Origin: CALLVY01 sp937899855
GTDB taxonomy: Bacteria > Bacteroidota > Bacteroidia > Chitinophagales > Saprospiraceae
Direction of reading: 5' to 3'
Assembly: GCA_039820405.1 (NCBI GenBank)
Contig: JBCBQC010000013.1
Span: 29,359 to 93,358 of the forward strand
Length of the DNA stretch: 64,000 bases
The notes under the pieces were generated by a model. The model saw only the letters and a list, made by a program, of their open reading frames with translations, was not told where the DNA came from and did no database searches. Positions 1-7,580 of this stretch are shown here, in pieces. Within the stretch, counting starts at the first letter, position 1. Each line of letters starts with the position of its first letter. A program made the position numbers and the translations under genes.

Positions 1-129
1 ATAAGAAAATTAACGCTTTGGGGGAGGGGCTTATTTTTTAGACGGCCAAAGGAGGGGGGAGGGTTGCACCAGGGAGGGCACCGGCGGTAGTATTCGCTCA
101 AAAAATAGGAAAATAATATCCCTCCCCAC

Positions 130-160
130 TTGATTAAGCCGTTCGAGGCCCTTATCTTTG
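130..160 (+). promoter_or_regulatory. Promoter of tRNA-Val
   Basis: A TTG (130-132) is followed after exactly 20 bases by TATCTTTG (153-160), a full match to the Bacteroidota housekeeping consensus TTG-N19/21-TAnnTTTG. The predicted start near 167 lies about 11 bases before the mature tRNA. The rest of 1-177 shows no gene. Confidence 0.8.
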
Positions 161-177
161 CCATCGCTTCACAAAAA

Positions 178-255
178 GGGCGATTAGCTCAGTTGGTTCA
201 GAGCACCTCGTTTACACCGAGGGGGTCGGGAGTTCGAATCTCTCATCGCCCACCA
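178..255 (+). tRNA. tRNA-Val (anticodon TAC), CCA encoded
   Basis: The acceptor stem GGGCGAT (178-184) pairs with ATCGCCC (245-251), followed by discriminator A and an encoded CCA. The anticodon stem CCTCG/CGAGG holds the loop TTTACAC, giving anticodon TAC, which reads GUA valine codons. The T arm has GTTCGAATC. All arms fold, so this is the functional copy; its 3' half is repeated 187 bases downstream. Confidence 0.95.
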
Positions 256-323
256 AGCACTAGGGAATAACGGCGCGTAACTTCGCAGCGGTTATTTCCT
301 TTTTCATTTTTCGGAACGTGGTT
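229..323 (+). repeat. Direct repeat copy 1: tRNA-Val 3' half plus terminator
   Basis: These 95 bases match 416-510 with one mismatch (297 T against 484 C). The copy covers the T arm, acceptor 3' strand, CCA, terminator and 18 further bases. Weaker similarity continues beyond the end (CCACGACAAGGC near 362, CCACGACGAGGC near 550). Confidence 0.9.
263..305 (+). terminator. Terminator of tRNA-Val
   Basis: GGGAATAAC (263-271) pairs with GTTATTTCC (291-299), with one G-U pair, followed by a run of T. The same hairpin recurs 187 bases downstream. Confidence 0.75.
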
Positions 324-369
324 CTAATACGTTAGGACGGTAGCCAGTTAGTATACCCCTGCCACGACA

Positions 370-442
370 AGGCGATACTTGGTACAGCGCACTCCGAATT
401 CCTTCGGAGGCGTCAGGAGTTCGAATCTCTCATCGCCCACCA
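370..442 (+). pseudogene. tRNA pseudogene sharing the 3' half of tRNA-Val
   Basis: AGGCGAT (370-376) can pair with ATCGCCC (432-438) except at the first position, and the T arm and CCA are intact. The 5' half of the D stem is missing: TAGCTCAGTTGG is reduced to ACTTGG. The anticodon arm is unrelated to tRNA-Val and gives CTCCG/CGGAG around an eight-base loop, so no normal anticodon can be assigned. No promoter precedes it. I read it as a non-functional chimera or decayed tandem copy. Confidence 0.7.
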
Positions 443-510
443 AGCACTAGGGAATAACGGCGCGTAACTTCGCAGCGGTTATTCCCTTTTTCATTTTTCG
501 GAACGTGGTT
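416..510 (+). repeat. Direct repeat copy 2
   Basis: Second copy of the 95-base repeat, at an offset of 187 bases. The single difference lies in the terminator stem and turns its G-U pair into G-C, so the stem is kept. Confidence 0.9.
450..492 (+). terminator. Terminator hairpin after the tRNA pseudogene
   Basis: GGGAATAAC pairs perfectly with GTTATTCCC and is followed by T5. It is the duplicate of 263-305. Confidence 0.7.
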
Positions 511-707
511 GTAGTGCCCTAGGAAATACGGCCAATGGCCTTATCATGACCGCTACCACGACGAGGCAAAGGCAGCAGATATACCATCGCTATCGTTCCC
601 TTTTTAGTTGGGCTTGGGAAAGGACCAGCATTAGACTTCTCCGACTCTCTATTGCTCATCATCCGATGAGGGAATGATTTATAAACCAGACCCCAATTAA
701 CATTACC
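511..707. other. Intergenic, nothing recognised
   Basis: Contains the diverged end of the tandem repeat up to about 565. I see no gene or strong promoter in the remainder. Confidence 0.5.
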
Positions 708-1136
708 ATGGCTACCCTACAATTGATCTCCCACCCCGAAGTCGCGATGGTTTTTGCCAACTATCCCGCGACGGTCCGCAGCCAGATGTTGGCGCTCCGG
801 GCCTTGGTCATCGCTACGGCAGAAGAGATCGAAGGGCTGACCCTACTGGAAGAGACGCTCAAATGGGGAGAGCCCAGTTTTGTGACCAAGCACGGCAGTA
901 CCCTAAGGATGGATTGGAAAGTCAAATCACCAGACCAGTATGCCCTGTACTTTAAATGTACCAGCAAACTAGTGGGTACCTTTAAATCGGTTTTTGGAGC
1001 TACCTTTCAATACGAAGGAAAACGCGCCCTCGTTTTTTCCTTACCACAAAGCCTCCCAATACCCGAAGTCAAAGCCTGCATCAAAGCCGCCCTGACCTAT
1101 CACAAAGTCAAGCATTTGCCCAACTTGGGCATGTAA
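708..1136 (+). CDS. DUF1801 (YdhG-like) domain protein
   Basis: A 142-residue cytosolic protein without signal peptide or membrane segment. The pattern of an N-terminal helix, LKWGEPSF near residue 50, a central DQYALYF strand and a C-terminal IPEVKACIKAAL helix matches the small alpha/beta YdhG/DUF1801 fold. The biochemical role of the family is not settled. It stands alone, with no shared operon on either side. Confidence 0.8.
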   Translation: MATLQLISHPEVAMVFANYPATVRSQMLALRALVIATAEEIEGLTLLEETLKWGEPSFVTKHGSTLRMDWKVKSPDQYALYFKCTSKLVGTFKSVFGATFQYEGKRALVFSLPQSLPIPEVKACIKAALTYHKVKHLPNLGM

Positions 1137-1353
1137 GCCTTCCCCAGCTGGCCACGAGTCCGTTTTGCACTTTTTTATTTTTTTTTGCACTTTTATTGTT
1201 GTACCCCCAACCGATCTTGTACTCGTGGTGTTTTATAGGCACAACACAACAACCCGCAAACTGCCACCCCCGTCGACAAGCTCGGCAGTTGCCCTTCCTA
1301 GGACCTACCCATTCAAGTTACTCTTTTTCCACAGCGGTGCCCTTACTGAATAG

Positions 1354-1506
1354 ACTAAGCAGTATCCGAAAGTAATCTTTCGGCACCACCTAGGCATCCC
1401 CGCCGATGACTACGACGTCGATGTGGTCGAGGGCCTGATCATCATCCACATCCACATCGAAACGGCGGATTACGTCCTCGACATTTACATTATCATCGAT
1501 TGTTGA
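1354..1506 (+). pseudogene. Possible gene remnant, 50 codons without a start
   Basis: Between an in-frame TAG (1351) and a TGA (1504), the frame encodes a protein-like stretch containing RHHLGIPADDYDVDVVEG followed by alternating I/H and a DIYIII segment. There is no ATG, GTG or TTG near its beginning. It may be the decayed end of a gene or chance; I do not recognise the family. Confidence 0.25.
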
Positions 1507-1548
1507 TCCTCGTCAAAAGGTATCGGTAACAATAAACCGGTAAACGGT

Positions 1549-1573
1549 GGGGCATCCCGTACTGGGGTGCCCC
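1549..1573. terminator. GC-rich hairpin, weak terminator candidate
   Basis: GGGGCATCCC pairs with GGGGTGCCCC around GTACT. Only TTAT follows, so it is a weak terminator on the + strand at best. Confidence 0.35.
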
Positions 1574-1667
1574 TTATCCTCACAAGGAAAGATCAAGAAT
1601 CCGAGTGCGAGCTCGTTAAATTTGGTGGCGATAAAATAAGCCTTCCTAGCAATGCCGTTACAGGGGT

Positions 1668-2714
1668 ATGATGAAACCTCTAATTTTCTCCTCCCCCCTC
1701 CGACTGGCCAGAAGTAGCGCTAGCCCAGCGCCCTCTTTCCTGAGATTTGTCCTGCTGGGGCTGGTCCTTTTCACGAGCTGTGTCCCCGACGACCCACTCG
1801 TAAACCCCACACCGGAAGCCCTCGGCCAGTGGCTCCCCCTGCTGGAGCAGGATACCATCACGGACCTGGTGGATACCAAGGACTACGTGTGGCTGACTAC
1901 CAAACGGAACGGGCTGCGCAAGGTGAGTAAAAAAACCCTGACCCTGGTGGATGGCCCGCATACCCAAGTAACCTGGCCCGATGACGCCCTGACGTCCGTC
2001 GTTGCTACCAACCGCAACCGACTCTTCATCGGCACGCGAAACCACGGCCTGGCCCGATTGGGGCCCGAGGGCCTGACCCGGTTCGACACTCACAATTCCG
2101 ACTTGCCCAACAACGAGATTCGTTGTCTGGAAATGGGCCAGGACGGAACCCTTTGGATCGGGACCTTTGCGGGGCTCGTCGCTTTCCGCGACGGAGTGTT
2201 TCAGACCTACCACCTCCATAACTCCGACCTGCCGGATGACAACATCCGCGTGATCCGGGAAGACCCCGGGGGAAACATTTGGGTGGGTACCCAAACGGGG
2301 GGCTTGGTACAGTTTGACCCGACTCAAAGTACCCTGTACCAGTCCACCAATTCTATTTTGGTAGACAACCAGATTCGTTTCATCACCTTCGCCGCGGATA
2401 AAATGTGGACGGCTTCGTTTCATCACTTGTACCACCTGGATGCTGGGGGTTGGCAGAAGTATACGGCGCAGAATTCGGATTTGAGTTCCAACTACGTCAA
2501 CGACCTGGAAGTGGATCTGCTCGGGGCCGTCTATTTGGCGACTCACGAGGGATTGACCATACAGCGGGAAGGCGAATGGACCAAGTATTACAATTGGAAT
2601 TCTGGCTTGCTCCACAATATCGTGGAACGGGTACTCGTCGACGAGCGTAACAACAAGTGGATCGGAACCTACCGGGGCTTGGTGATTTACAATGAGGCGG
2701 GCATCAAGCGCTGA
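1668..2714 (+). CDS. Lipoprotein with two-component-regulator propeller repeats
   Basis: 348 residues. The N terminus is hydrophobic up to the lipobox LFTSC (Cys38), predicting export and lipidation. From about residue 60 it carries repeats of the Reg_prop type: NSDLPNNEIRCLEMGQDGTL, NSDLPDDNIRVI, NSDLSSNYVNDL, each followed by a W-I/V-G-T strand. These form beta-propeller blades found in hybrid sensor kinases and secreted Bacteroidota proteins. No kinase or output domain follows, so it is probably a binding or scaffold lipoprotein. Start is the first of two adjacent ATGs; the second (1671) is equally possible. Confidence 0.85.
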   Translation: MMKPLIFSSPLRLARSSASPAPSFLRFVLLGLVLFTSCVPDDPLVNPTPEALGQWLPLLEQDTITDLVDTKDYVWLTTKRNGLRKVSKKTLTLVDGPHTQVTWPDDALTSVVATNRNRLFIGTRNHGLARLGPEGLTRFDTHNSDLPNNEIRCLEMGQDGTLWIGTFAGLVAFRDGVFQTYHLHNSDLPDDNIRVIREDPGGNIWVGTQTGGLVQFDPTQSTLYQSTNSILVDNQIRFITFAADKMWTASFHHLYHLDAGGWQKYTAQNSDLSSNYVNDLEVDLLGAVYLATHEGLTIQREGEWTKYYNWNSGLLHNIVERVLVDERNNKWIGTYRGLVIYNEAGIKR

Positions 2715-2853
2715 GCCCGGAAGCCGATACGCTCCCCCAGTCCTACTGGCCAAGCAGCGACAAAGTCCGTGATTTTAACGCTTGCCAAAATATTTTCCTA
2801 CTTTCGGGTGTTTTCCATCTGTATACCCAACCACCCAGATCAACTATACCCAC

Positions 2854-3690
2854 ATGAGGAGAATTGTATGCTTACTCGGACTCTTATTGCCCACGCTACT
2901 GCTTCCCGCCCAGTTCTTTTCCGAAAACTTTGATGAGCTCCAAGCCGATACGGGCCAACAGCTTCCCGCCGGCTGGACCGCCGTCAATCAAAACAACGAC
3001 AACGCCTTTTGGGACGTCCTGCCCAACAGCAATAATTTTCCCAACAACGCTCGCTCCGCCCCCAACGCCATGCACATGAGCTTCGACATCGACGACCCCG
3101 CCGACGACTGGCTCTTTACGCCTCTCCTGAGCTTTCGCCAAAACTACCGCTACATCGTCCGCTTTTGGTACCGCAAGGTCGATACGGGTTTCGACACCGT
3201 CGAAAAACTCAAGGTCCACCTCAGCCCCGGGATCGATCCCCAAGACGTGGACCCCATCCCTCAATTTATCGATACCCTCATCGACAGCAAGAACTACCAG
3301 CTCGCCGAATTCTCCTTCGTCTCCAACGACGATGTAGTACGTAGTATCGCCTTCCACGCCTTTAGCGAGCCCTTCCAGTTTCTCCTCGCCATCGACGATG
3401 TGGAGATCGAAGAAACCCTCGTCAACAGCACCGAAGTGCCCGCCATCGTTCCCCCCATCCGGGTTTTCCCCAACCCCACCACCGACTTCCTCGCCTTCCA
3501 CTGGCCAAGCGAACAATTGCGGGCTCACATCCAGCTTTACGACGACACCGGGCGGCTGATCCGCGAAGAAAATAGCGCCCGGTCGGGGCATCAAATCCCC
3601 GTCGATGATCTTCCTCCGGGATTTTATACGTACCTTATCCGCGATCATCGCGGCCGTCAAACGAGCGGTCGCTTTACCATCCATCCTTAA
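2854..3690 (+). CDS. Secreted T9SS protein with cleaved-adhesin/choice-of-anchor J domain
   Basis: 278 residues from ATG 2854; an upstream in-frame start at 2782 would add 24 residues ahead of a clean signal peptide (MRRIVCLLGLLLPTLLLPAQ), so 2854 is preferred. Residues ~20-180 have the jelly-roll pattern of cleaved-adhesin domains (FSENFDE, LPAGWTAVNQNNDN, ADDWLFTPLLSF, YRYIVRFWYR). Residues ~200-278 form a type A T9SS sorting domain (VFPNPTTDFL, LYDDTGRLI, LPPGFYTYLI), so the protein should be secreted and anchored by the T9SS. Function beyond adhesion is unknown. Confidence 0.88.
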   Translation: MRRIVCLLGLLLPTLLLPAQFFSENFDELQADTGQQLPAGWTAVNQNNDNAFWDVLPNSNNFPNNARSAPNAMHMSFDIDDPADDWLFTPLLSFRQNYRYIVRFWYRKVDTGFDTVEKLKVHLSPGIDPQDVDPIPQFIDTLIDSKNYQLAEFSFVSNDDVVRSIAFHAFSEPFQFLLAIDDVEIEETLVNSTEVPAIVPPIRVFPNPTTDFLAFHWPSEQLRAHIQLYDDTGRLIREENSARSGHQIPVDDLPPGFYTYLIRDHRGRQTSGRFTIHP

Positions 3691-3700
3691 ATCCGCCACC

Positions 3701-4708
3701 ATGCCCGAAAACATTCAAGTCAAGCTCGCCAGCCGCCCCGTCGGACTCCCCACCGCCGAAAATTGGACCATCGAGAGCAGCCCCCTGCCCGAAGTCGGCG
3801 ACGGACAGCTGCTGATTCAGCAGGCCTACGTCTCGCTCGATCCGGCCATGCGCAGTTGGATCAGCGCCGCCCGAACGTACCTGCCTCCCGTACCGATCGG
3901 AGCCGTGATGCGAGCCGGTGCGGTGGGAAAAGTCATCGCCAGCCAGCATGCCGACTACGCCGTGGGCGACTACGTATACGGCAGTACTGGTGTACAGCAG
4001 TACGCCCTGTCCGATGGCGAGGGCTTGTTTAAAGTACAGACGGGAATGGTTCCCCTCTCAAACTACCTGGGAGTGATGGGCATGACGGGTTTTACCGCTT
4101 ACTTTGGCATGCTGCACATCGGCGAGCCCAAGGAAGGGGACGTGGTGCTGGTTTCGGGGGCGGCCGGAGCGGTAGGCAGCATCGCCGGGCAAATTGCCAA
4201 AATCAAAGGCTGCCACGTAGTGGGAGTAGCGGGAGGACCGGAGAAGTGCCGGTACCTCACCGAAGAATTGGGGTTTGATGCGGCCATTGATTACAAAAGC
4301 GAAAACCTCCGGGCGGCCGTCAAGCGCCATTGCCCCAAGGGCATCGACATTTACTTCGACAATGTAGGGGGAGAAATTCTGGATATCGCGCTGAGTCGGC
4401 TCCGCATCGGGGCACGCATTCCGCTGTGTGGGGGTATTTCTCAGTACAACGCCACCGAAGCCATCCAAGGGCCTTCCAATTACCTGGCGCTAATTTCTTG
4501 CCGTGCCAAAATGCAGGGCTTCCTGGTCTTTGACTTCGCCAAGGATTACGCCAAGGCCGCTCTCGAACTGGGCATGTGGCTGGCACAGGGCCAGATCAAA
4601 AGTCGCGAGACCATCGTTGAAGGCATTGAGACCTTTCCCGATACCTTCCTCCGGCTCTTCAACGGTGATAAATTAGGGAAGCTCGTGCTCAAAGTCGGAG
4701 CGGAGTAA
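3701..4708 (+). CDS. NADP-dependent MDR oxidoreductase (CurA/YncB-like)
   Basis: 335 residues from ATG 3701; the frame is open further upstream but only inside the preceding gene. It is a zinc-independent medium-chain dehydrogenase of the leukotriene B4 dehydrogenase/CurA group: a GroES-like N-terminal domain (residues 20-120, YVSLDPAMRSWI) and a Rossmann domain with VSGAAGAVGSIAGQIAK (~150-167) binding NADPH. Expected to reduce the C=C bond of unsaturated ketones or aldehydes; the substrate is unknown. It converges on the HMA-MauE gene with a 5-base gap. Confidence 0.88.
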   Translation: MPENIQVKLASRPVGLPTAENWTIESSPLPEVGDGQLLIQQAYVSLDPAMRSWISAARTYLPPVPIGAVMRAGAVGKVIASQHADYAVGDYVYGSTGVQQYALSDGEGLFKVQTGMVPLSNYLGVMGMTGFTAYFGMLHIGEPKEGDVVLVSGAAGAVGSIAGQIAKIKGCHVVGVAGGPEKCRYLTEELGFDAAIDYKSENLRAAVKRHCPKGIDIYFDNVGGEILDIALSRLRIGARIPLCGGISQYNATEAIQGPSNYLALISCRAKMQGFLVFDFAKDYAKAALELGMWLAQGQIKSRETIVEGIETFPDTFLRLFNGDKLGKLVLKVGAE

Positions 4709-4713
4709 TCGGA

Positions 4714-5436
4714 TCAGAGCAGCATCCAGGCCGCCATCAGCACCATCGTTACGTCTTCCACGATCGTGACCGTCGACATGGGCAGATTAAACACGTCCCC
4801 CAGACAAGCACAGCGGATTTGGCGCTTCTCCAGGTTGCTTTTGATGACGCCCAAACTGCTAAAACCCAGTACCAGTACCGTGGTCCAGTTGGTGAAGGCG
4901 GGGGCCAGATTGGTCAGGTAGAGGATGCCCAAGCCAAGCTCGACAAAGGGATAAACGTAGCCCCAGCCCCGCCAGCGGGCGGCGAGCAGGTCGTATTGAC
5001 GGTAAGCCTCGGCAAAGCCATCAAGGTTGAGCAACTTAAAAAAGGAAAAGACGATAAAGAAACCGGCCATAAAGTGTCGCATCCATTTGGTTACGGAGAA
5101 ATCACTAAAGGGATACTGAGCCAGGAGGGTGGTGCCGATGATAAAACTTACCAGTAGGAGTAGCGGACGGTAGGTTTGCAGCGAGGGGGTAGGTAGGGAA
5201 ACGGTGGTCGCCGGAGCGGCCGGAGCCGTTTCAGGCCATTCTTGAATGGTATAGCGGCTACCCAGGGCAGCTTGCATGGCCGCGAGGGAGGGCTCAGTCG
5301 GCGTCGCGATCTTTACCTGTGGGCCCTCCAGCTGGACCACCAGGGCAGCTCCGCCCACCACTTTCGACAAGCGATCGTTGACGCTGTTTACACAACCACC
5401 ACAAGTCATGCCCGCTACTCGATATTGTTTGGTCAT
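4714..5436 (-). CDS. HMA heavy-metal domain fused to MauE-like membrane protein
   Basis: 240 residues. Start chosen at MTKQYRVAGMTCGGC; the track frame begins eight codons earlier. Residues 1-70 form an HMA ferredoxin-like metal-binding domain with GMTCGGC. After a proline/threonine linker come four or so membrane helices (TYRPLLLLVSFIIGTTLLAQ, HFMAGFFIVFSFFKLLNL, YVYPFVELGLGILYL, TVLVLGFSSLGVI) and the cysteine motif RCACLGD of MauE/DoxX-like proteins. A role in handling a soft metal or thiols at the membrane is inferred. It follows the HMA-AraC gene on the same strand, which suggests a functional pair. Confidence 0.85.
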   Translation of the reverse strand: MTKQYRVAGMTCGGCVNSVNDRLSKVVGGAALVVQLEGPQVKIATPTEPSLAAMQAALGSRYTIQEWPETAPAAPATTVSLPTPSLQTYRPLLLLVSFIIGTTLLAQYPFSDFSVTKWMRHFMAGFFIVFSFFKLLNLDGFAEAYRQYDLLAARWRGWGYVYPFVELGLGILYLTNLAPAFTNWTTVLVLGFSSLGVIKSNLEKRQIRCACLGDVFNLPMSTVTIVEDVTMVLMAAWMLL

Positions 5437-5508
5437 TTTTTGCTGTAAAGATAAGCACAATGCGATGAGGGAACTTACATCCTGTTGGAAATTCCTTGTA
5501 TCCTTTGG

Positions 5509-6084
5509 TTAGGCATCCGGCCTGACCTGGTCAATATTGCGGCGGGGAAAAGCGTGTAATTGTCGAAATGCCGAAGGCGCCATTCCGGTTATTTTTTTAA
5601 ACTGACGCGAAAGGTGGGCCCCGCTGCTGTACTCCAGTTCGTCGGCAATGGCGGCGATACTCAGCTCGTCGTAGCTCAGGAGTTCTTTTACTTTTTCGAC
5701 TTTTTGGAGCTGGGTGAACTTATCAATCGTGATTCCCTCCACGCGACTAAACGTCTTACTGATGCTAGAATACTCTTTCTGTACGTGTTGGGCAAGCAGG
5801 ACCGAGAGCTTTTGTGGCGCGCGGTGCCGTCCGTAATGAACGCGTTCGATAATAAAGGTCTTGATGGCATTGACCAGCCGCGAATCGCGGTCGTCCAGTA
5901 GGGCAAAACCCCTTTTTTCCAAACCTTTCGCCAGGGCACGCTCTTGGCTGGCGCTGGCGGAGAGCGGGAGTACCACCTCCCCCAACTGAATACGCGTATA
6001 GGGAATCGCCAATTCCACCAAGAGCTGTCGAACGCTTTCGACACAGCGGGGACAAACCATATTTTTGATAAACAGCTTTGCCAT
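5509..6084 (-). CDS. AraC-family regulator with N-terminal HMA-like CxxC domain
   Basis: 191 residues from ATG 6084; the longer frame has only unlikely upstream sequence. Residues 1-70 resemble a degenerate HMA domain with MVCPRC, a plausible metal- or redox-sensing site. Residues ~110-185 form an AraC DNA-binding domain (KVKELLSYDELSIAAIADEL, GAHLSRQFKKITGMAPSAFR). The adjacent HMA-MauE gene on the same strand carries the same type of metal domain, so the regulator probably controls it in response to a metal ion. This is inference from context. Confidence 0.85.
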   Translation of the reverse strand: MAKLFIKNMVCPRCVESVRQLLVELAIPYTRIQLGEVVLPLSASASQERALAKGLEKRGFALLDDRDSRLVNAIKTFIIERVHYGRHRAPQKLSVLLAQHVQKEYSSISKTFSRVEGITIDKFTQLQKVEKVKELLSYDELSIAAIADELEYSSGAHLSRQFKKITGMAPSAFRQLHAFPRRNIDQVRPDA

Positions 6085-6140
6085 TTTTAATTGTTGCCCC
6101 CGACCGCTCGGCTCGGACGATCCTGCTTGCCGTAAGGAGC

Positions 6141-7112
6141 TTACTGTTTTACCAGCCACCGCGCCGAGCGCTGCGCTTCCGTCTCCACCTCAATCAGGTA
6201 GTGGCCGGACTGAAAATGTTGTACCTCGATGGCCGTATTATCGTCCCACAACTGCCGACGCAGCAGCAGCTGCCCCTGGGCGTTGTAGATGTTGCACCAG
6301 CCGCTTTGACCGGCTTCCAACTGCACATTGACCCAATCGGTGGTCGGGTTCGGCTGGACGGAAAAAGTCGGTGCGGGCACCGCAGTGGTCGAGGCAATGA
6401 CTCCATCCGAGGTCGTGAAATTATCAACGCAAAAATAGGCGGGCGTGTTCATGCCGTAGTTGCCATTGTCGCTGGAAGTGAGGCTAAAGAGTAGGCTATC
6501 GACGGGACCCAGGCTGCTGAGGTCAACAAAGGTCCACTCGTCGATGATGTAGTCCTCGCTGCTGTCGGAAGAGCGGTAATCAGCCAGGTAAAACTCCACT
6601 TTTTCGGTCGACAGGCTGCCCTGGAAAAATTTTTGGATCGTGAGTAGGAAAAAATCCGGGTCCGTTCCCGATGCGCCCCCCATCTTTTTGGCGATGGAAT
6701 TTCCTTCCCGCAAGATGATGTGTCCGACGGTGGAATTGGTAACGTAAAAACCATTGACGGCCTCGCCGACCGCTTCGTTCTCCAAGTAAACTACCTGGGG
6801 ATCAAAGGCAAAGGCAACCGCGTAGGTGCTCGATCCGTCAAAACCTTCGCCGGTGATGGCGCTGTACTGGTTGTCGAAGCTGGGATCCGTCACGTCGGTC
6901 GTATTGGAAATGGCAAAGCCGGTCCAGCTGTTGAACTCAGGGTTATAATTATTGGGTAAAAAAACATTCCCCGCGCTAAAGCCCCCATTGCCATCGCTGC
7001 CGTTGAGGAAGGTTTCTGGGTCGAGGGTAAAATTTTCGAAGTCGGCCGTGGTCTGTGCGCCCAGGGCACCGGCGAGGAGGAAGGAAAATAAACAGGTAAA
7101 AATTCGAGTCAT
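6141..7112 (-). CDS. DUF4465 T9SS-secreted protein under a cobalamin riboswitch
   Basis: 323 residues with a signal peptide ending at LGAQ (~residue 20). Residues ~20-245 match the DUF4465 pattern: FENFTLDPETFLNGSDGNGG, FSAGNVFLPNNYN, WTGFAISNTTDV, YSAITGEGFDGSSTYAVAF and the late YFCVDNF. Residues ~250-323 form a type A T9SS sorting domain (SVQPNPTTDWVNV, YNAQGQLLLRRQ, SGHYLIEV). From memory, BtuH-type vitamin B12-binding surface proteins of gut Bacteroidetes belong to this group; the riboswitch in its leader independently points to cobalamin. I infer a secreted corrinoid-binding protein. No BtuB-like receptor is adjacent. Confidence 0.85.
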   Translation of the reverse strand: MTRIFTCLFSFLLAGALGAQTTADFENFTLDPETFLNGSDGNGGFSAGNVFLPNNYNPEFNSWTGFAISNTTDVTDPSFDNQYSAITGEGFDGSSTYAVAFAFDPQVVYLENEAVGEAVNGFYVTNSTVGHIILREGNSIAKKMGGASGTDPDFFLLTIQKFFQGSLSTEKVEFYLADYRSSDSSEDYIIDEWTFVDLSSLGPVDSLLFSLTSSDNGNYGMNTPAYFCVDNFTTSDGVIASTTAVPAPTFSVQPNPTTDWVNVQLEAGQSGWCNIYNAQGQLLLRRQLWDDNTAIEVQHFQSGHYLIEVETEAQRSARWLVKQ

Positions 7113-7293
7113 CGTAATGGTTATTTAAAAGGTGGATGGAGAGAATCGTCTGACGACGGATACCAGCAAGTGACACCTCGGCTTTTCCTTGAGAAAACGC
7201 GGTGCAATAGCGGGTCGGAACCAAATCCAACTCGAAACAACCTTGTCGATCCATCGCTCCACTTTTCCTCCGAAAGTTATTTTAGCGAATCGA

Positions 7294-7470
7294 CTCGGGC
7301 AGGTCTTCTGGCTCGTTCAACTCCTGGCGCCTTCCCATTCCGACCGCTTTTGGTCGAAAACAGTGGCGGTTGCCAAGAGCTTTGGACTGAACTTACAGCA
7401 GCGGGGACTGCTCCGGATTTGCACCGGATTCCCTTTTAAACCCCGCAACCAACGGCTCGGGGTACCAAAG
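7294..7470 (-). ncRNA. Cobalamin (B12) riboswitch
   Basis: Read on the minus strand, the conserved elements occur in order: GGGAATCCGGTGCAAATCCG, GAGCAGTCCCCGCTGCTGTAA, GCCACTG, GGGAAGGC and the 3' end GCCAGAAGACCTGCC (7298-7312). These are the L5/J6-3 core and flanking helices of adenosyl/aquocobalamin riboswitches. About 180 bases separate it from the DUF4465 start, enough for an expression platform, which I could not assign. Confidence 0.95.
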
Positions 7471-7476
7471 TCACTG

Positions 7477-7484
7477 CAAAAGTA
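7477..7484 (-). promoter_or_regulatory. Promoter -7 element of the riboswitch transcript
   Basis: TACTTTTG fits TAnnTTTG and would start transcription near 7470, exactly at the first base of the riboswitch. No TTG lies 19-21 bases upstream. Confidence 0.5.
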
Positions 7485-7580
7485 ATGCTTTCTGGACAAT
7501 TATCAGGACGATTCGCCCAGATTGTGCCCCGACCCACCGTCGGCCAGCCGACCAGCTACCAACGGTGAGCCCGATCTGGC

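Larger units (their letters stand above)
1137..1667. other. Intergenic with one hairpin and a possible gene remnant
   Basis: No complete gene is convincing. The 62-codon ORF at 1165-1353 has biased, low-complexity composition and no family resemblance. A start-less frame at 1354-1506 looks coding and is listed separately. A 10-bp hairpin occupies 1549-1573. Confidence 0.5.

Noticed and set aside
178..510. Boundary of a genomic island
   Set aside because: The copies are only 187 bases apart and no integrase or cargo lies between or beside them, so an island is not shown; at most a scar.
1165..1353. 62-codon ORF beginning MHFFIFFCTF
   Set aside because: Low-complexity start from a T-rich stretch, no family resemblance, no promoter.
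1680..2753. 357-codon minus-strand ORF
   Set aside because: Antisense to the propeller lipoprotein, which has lipobox and repeat motifs.
7189..7485. 98-codon + strand ORF
   Set aside because: Overlaps the cobalamin riboswitch, which explains the sequence better, on the other strand.
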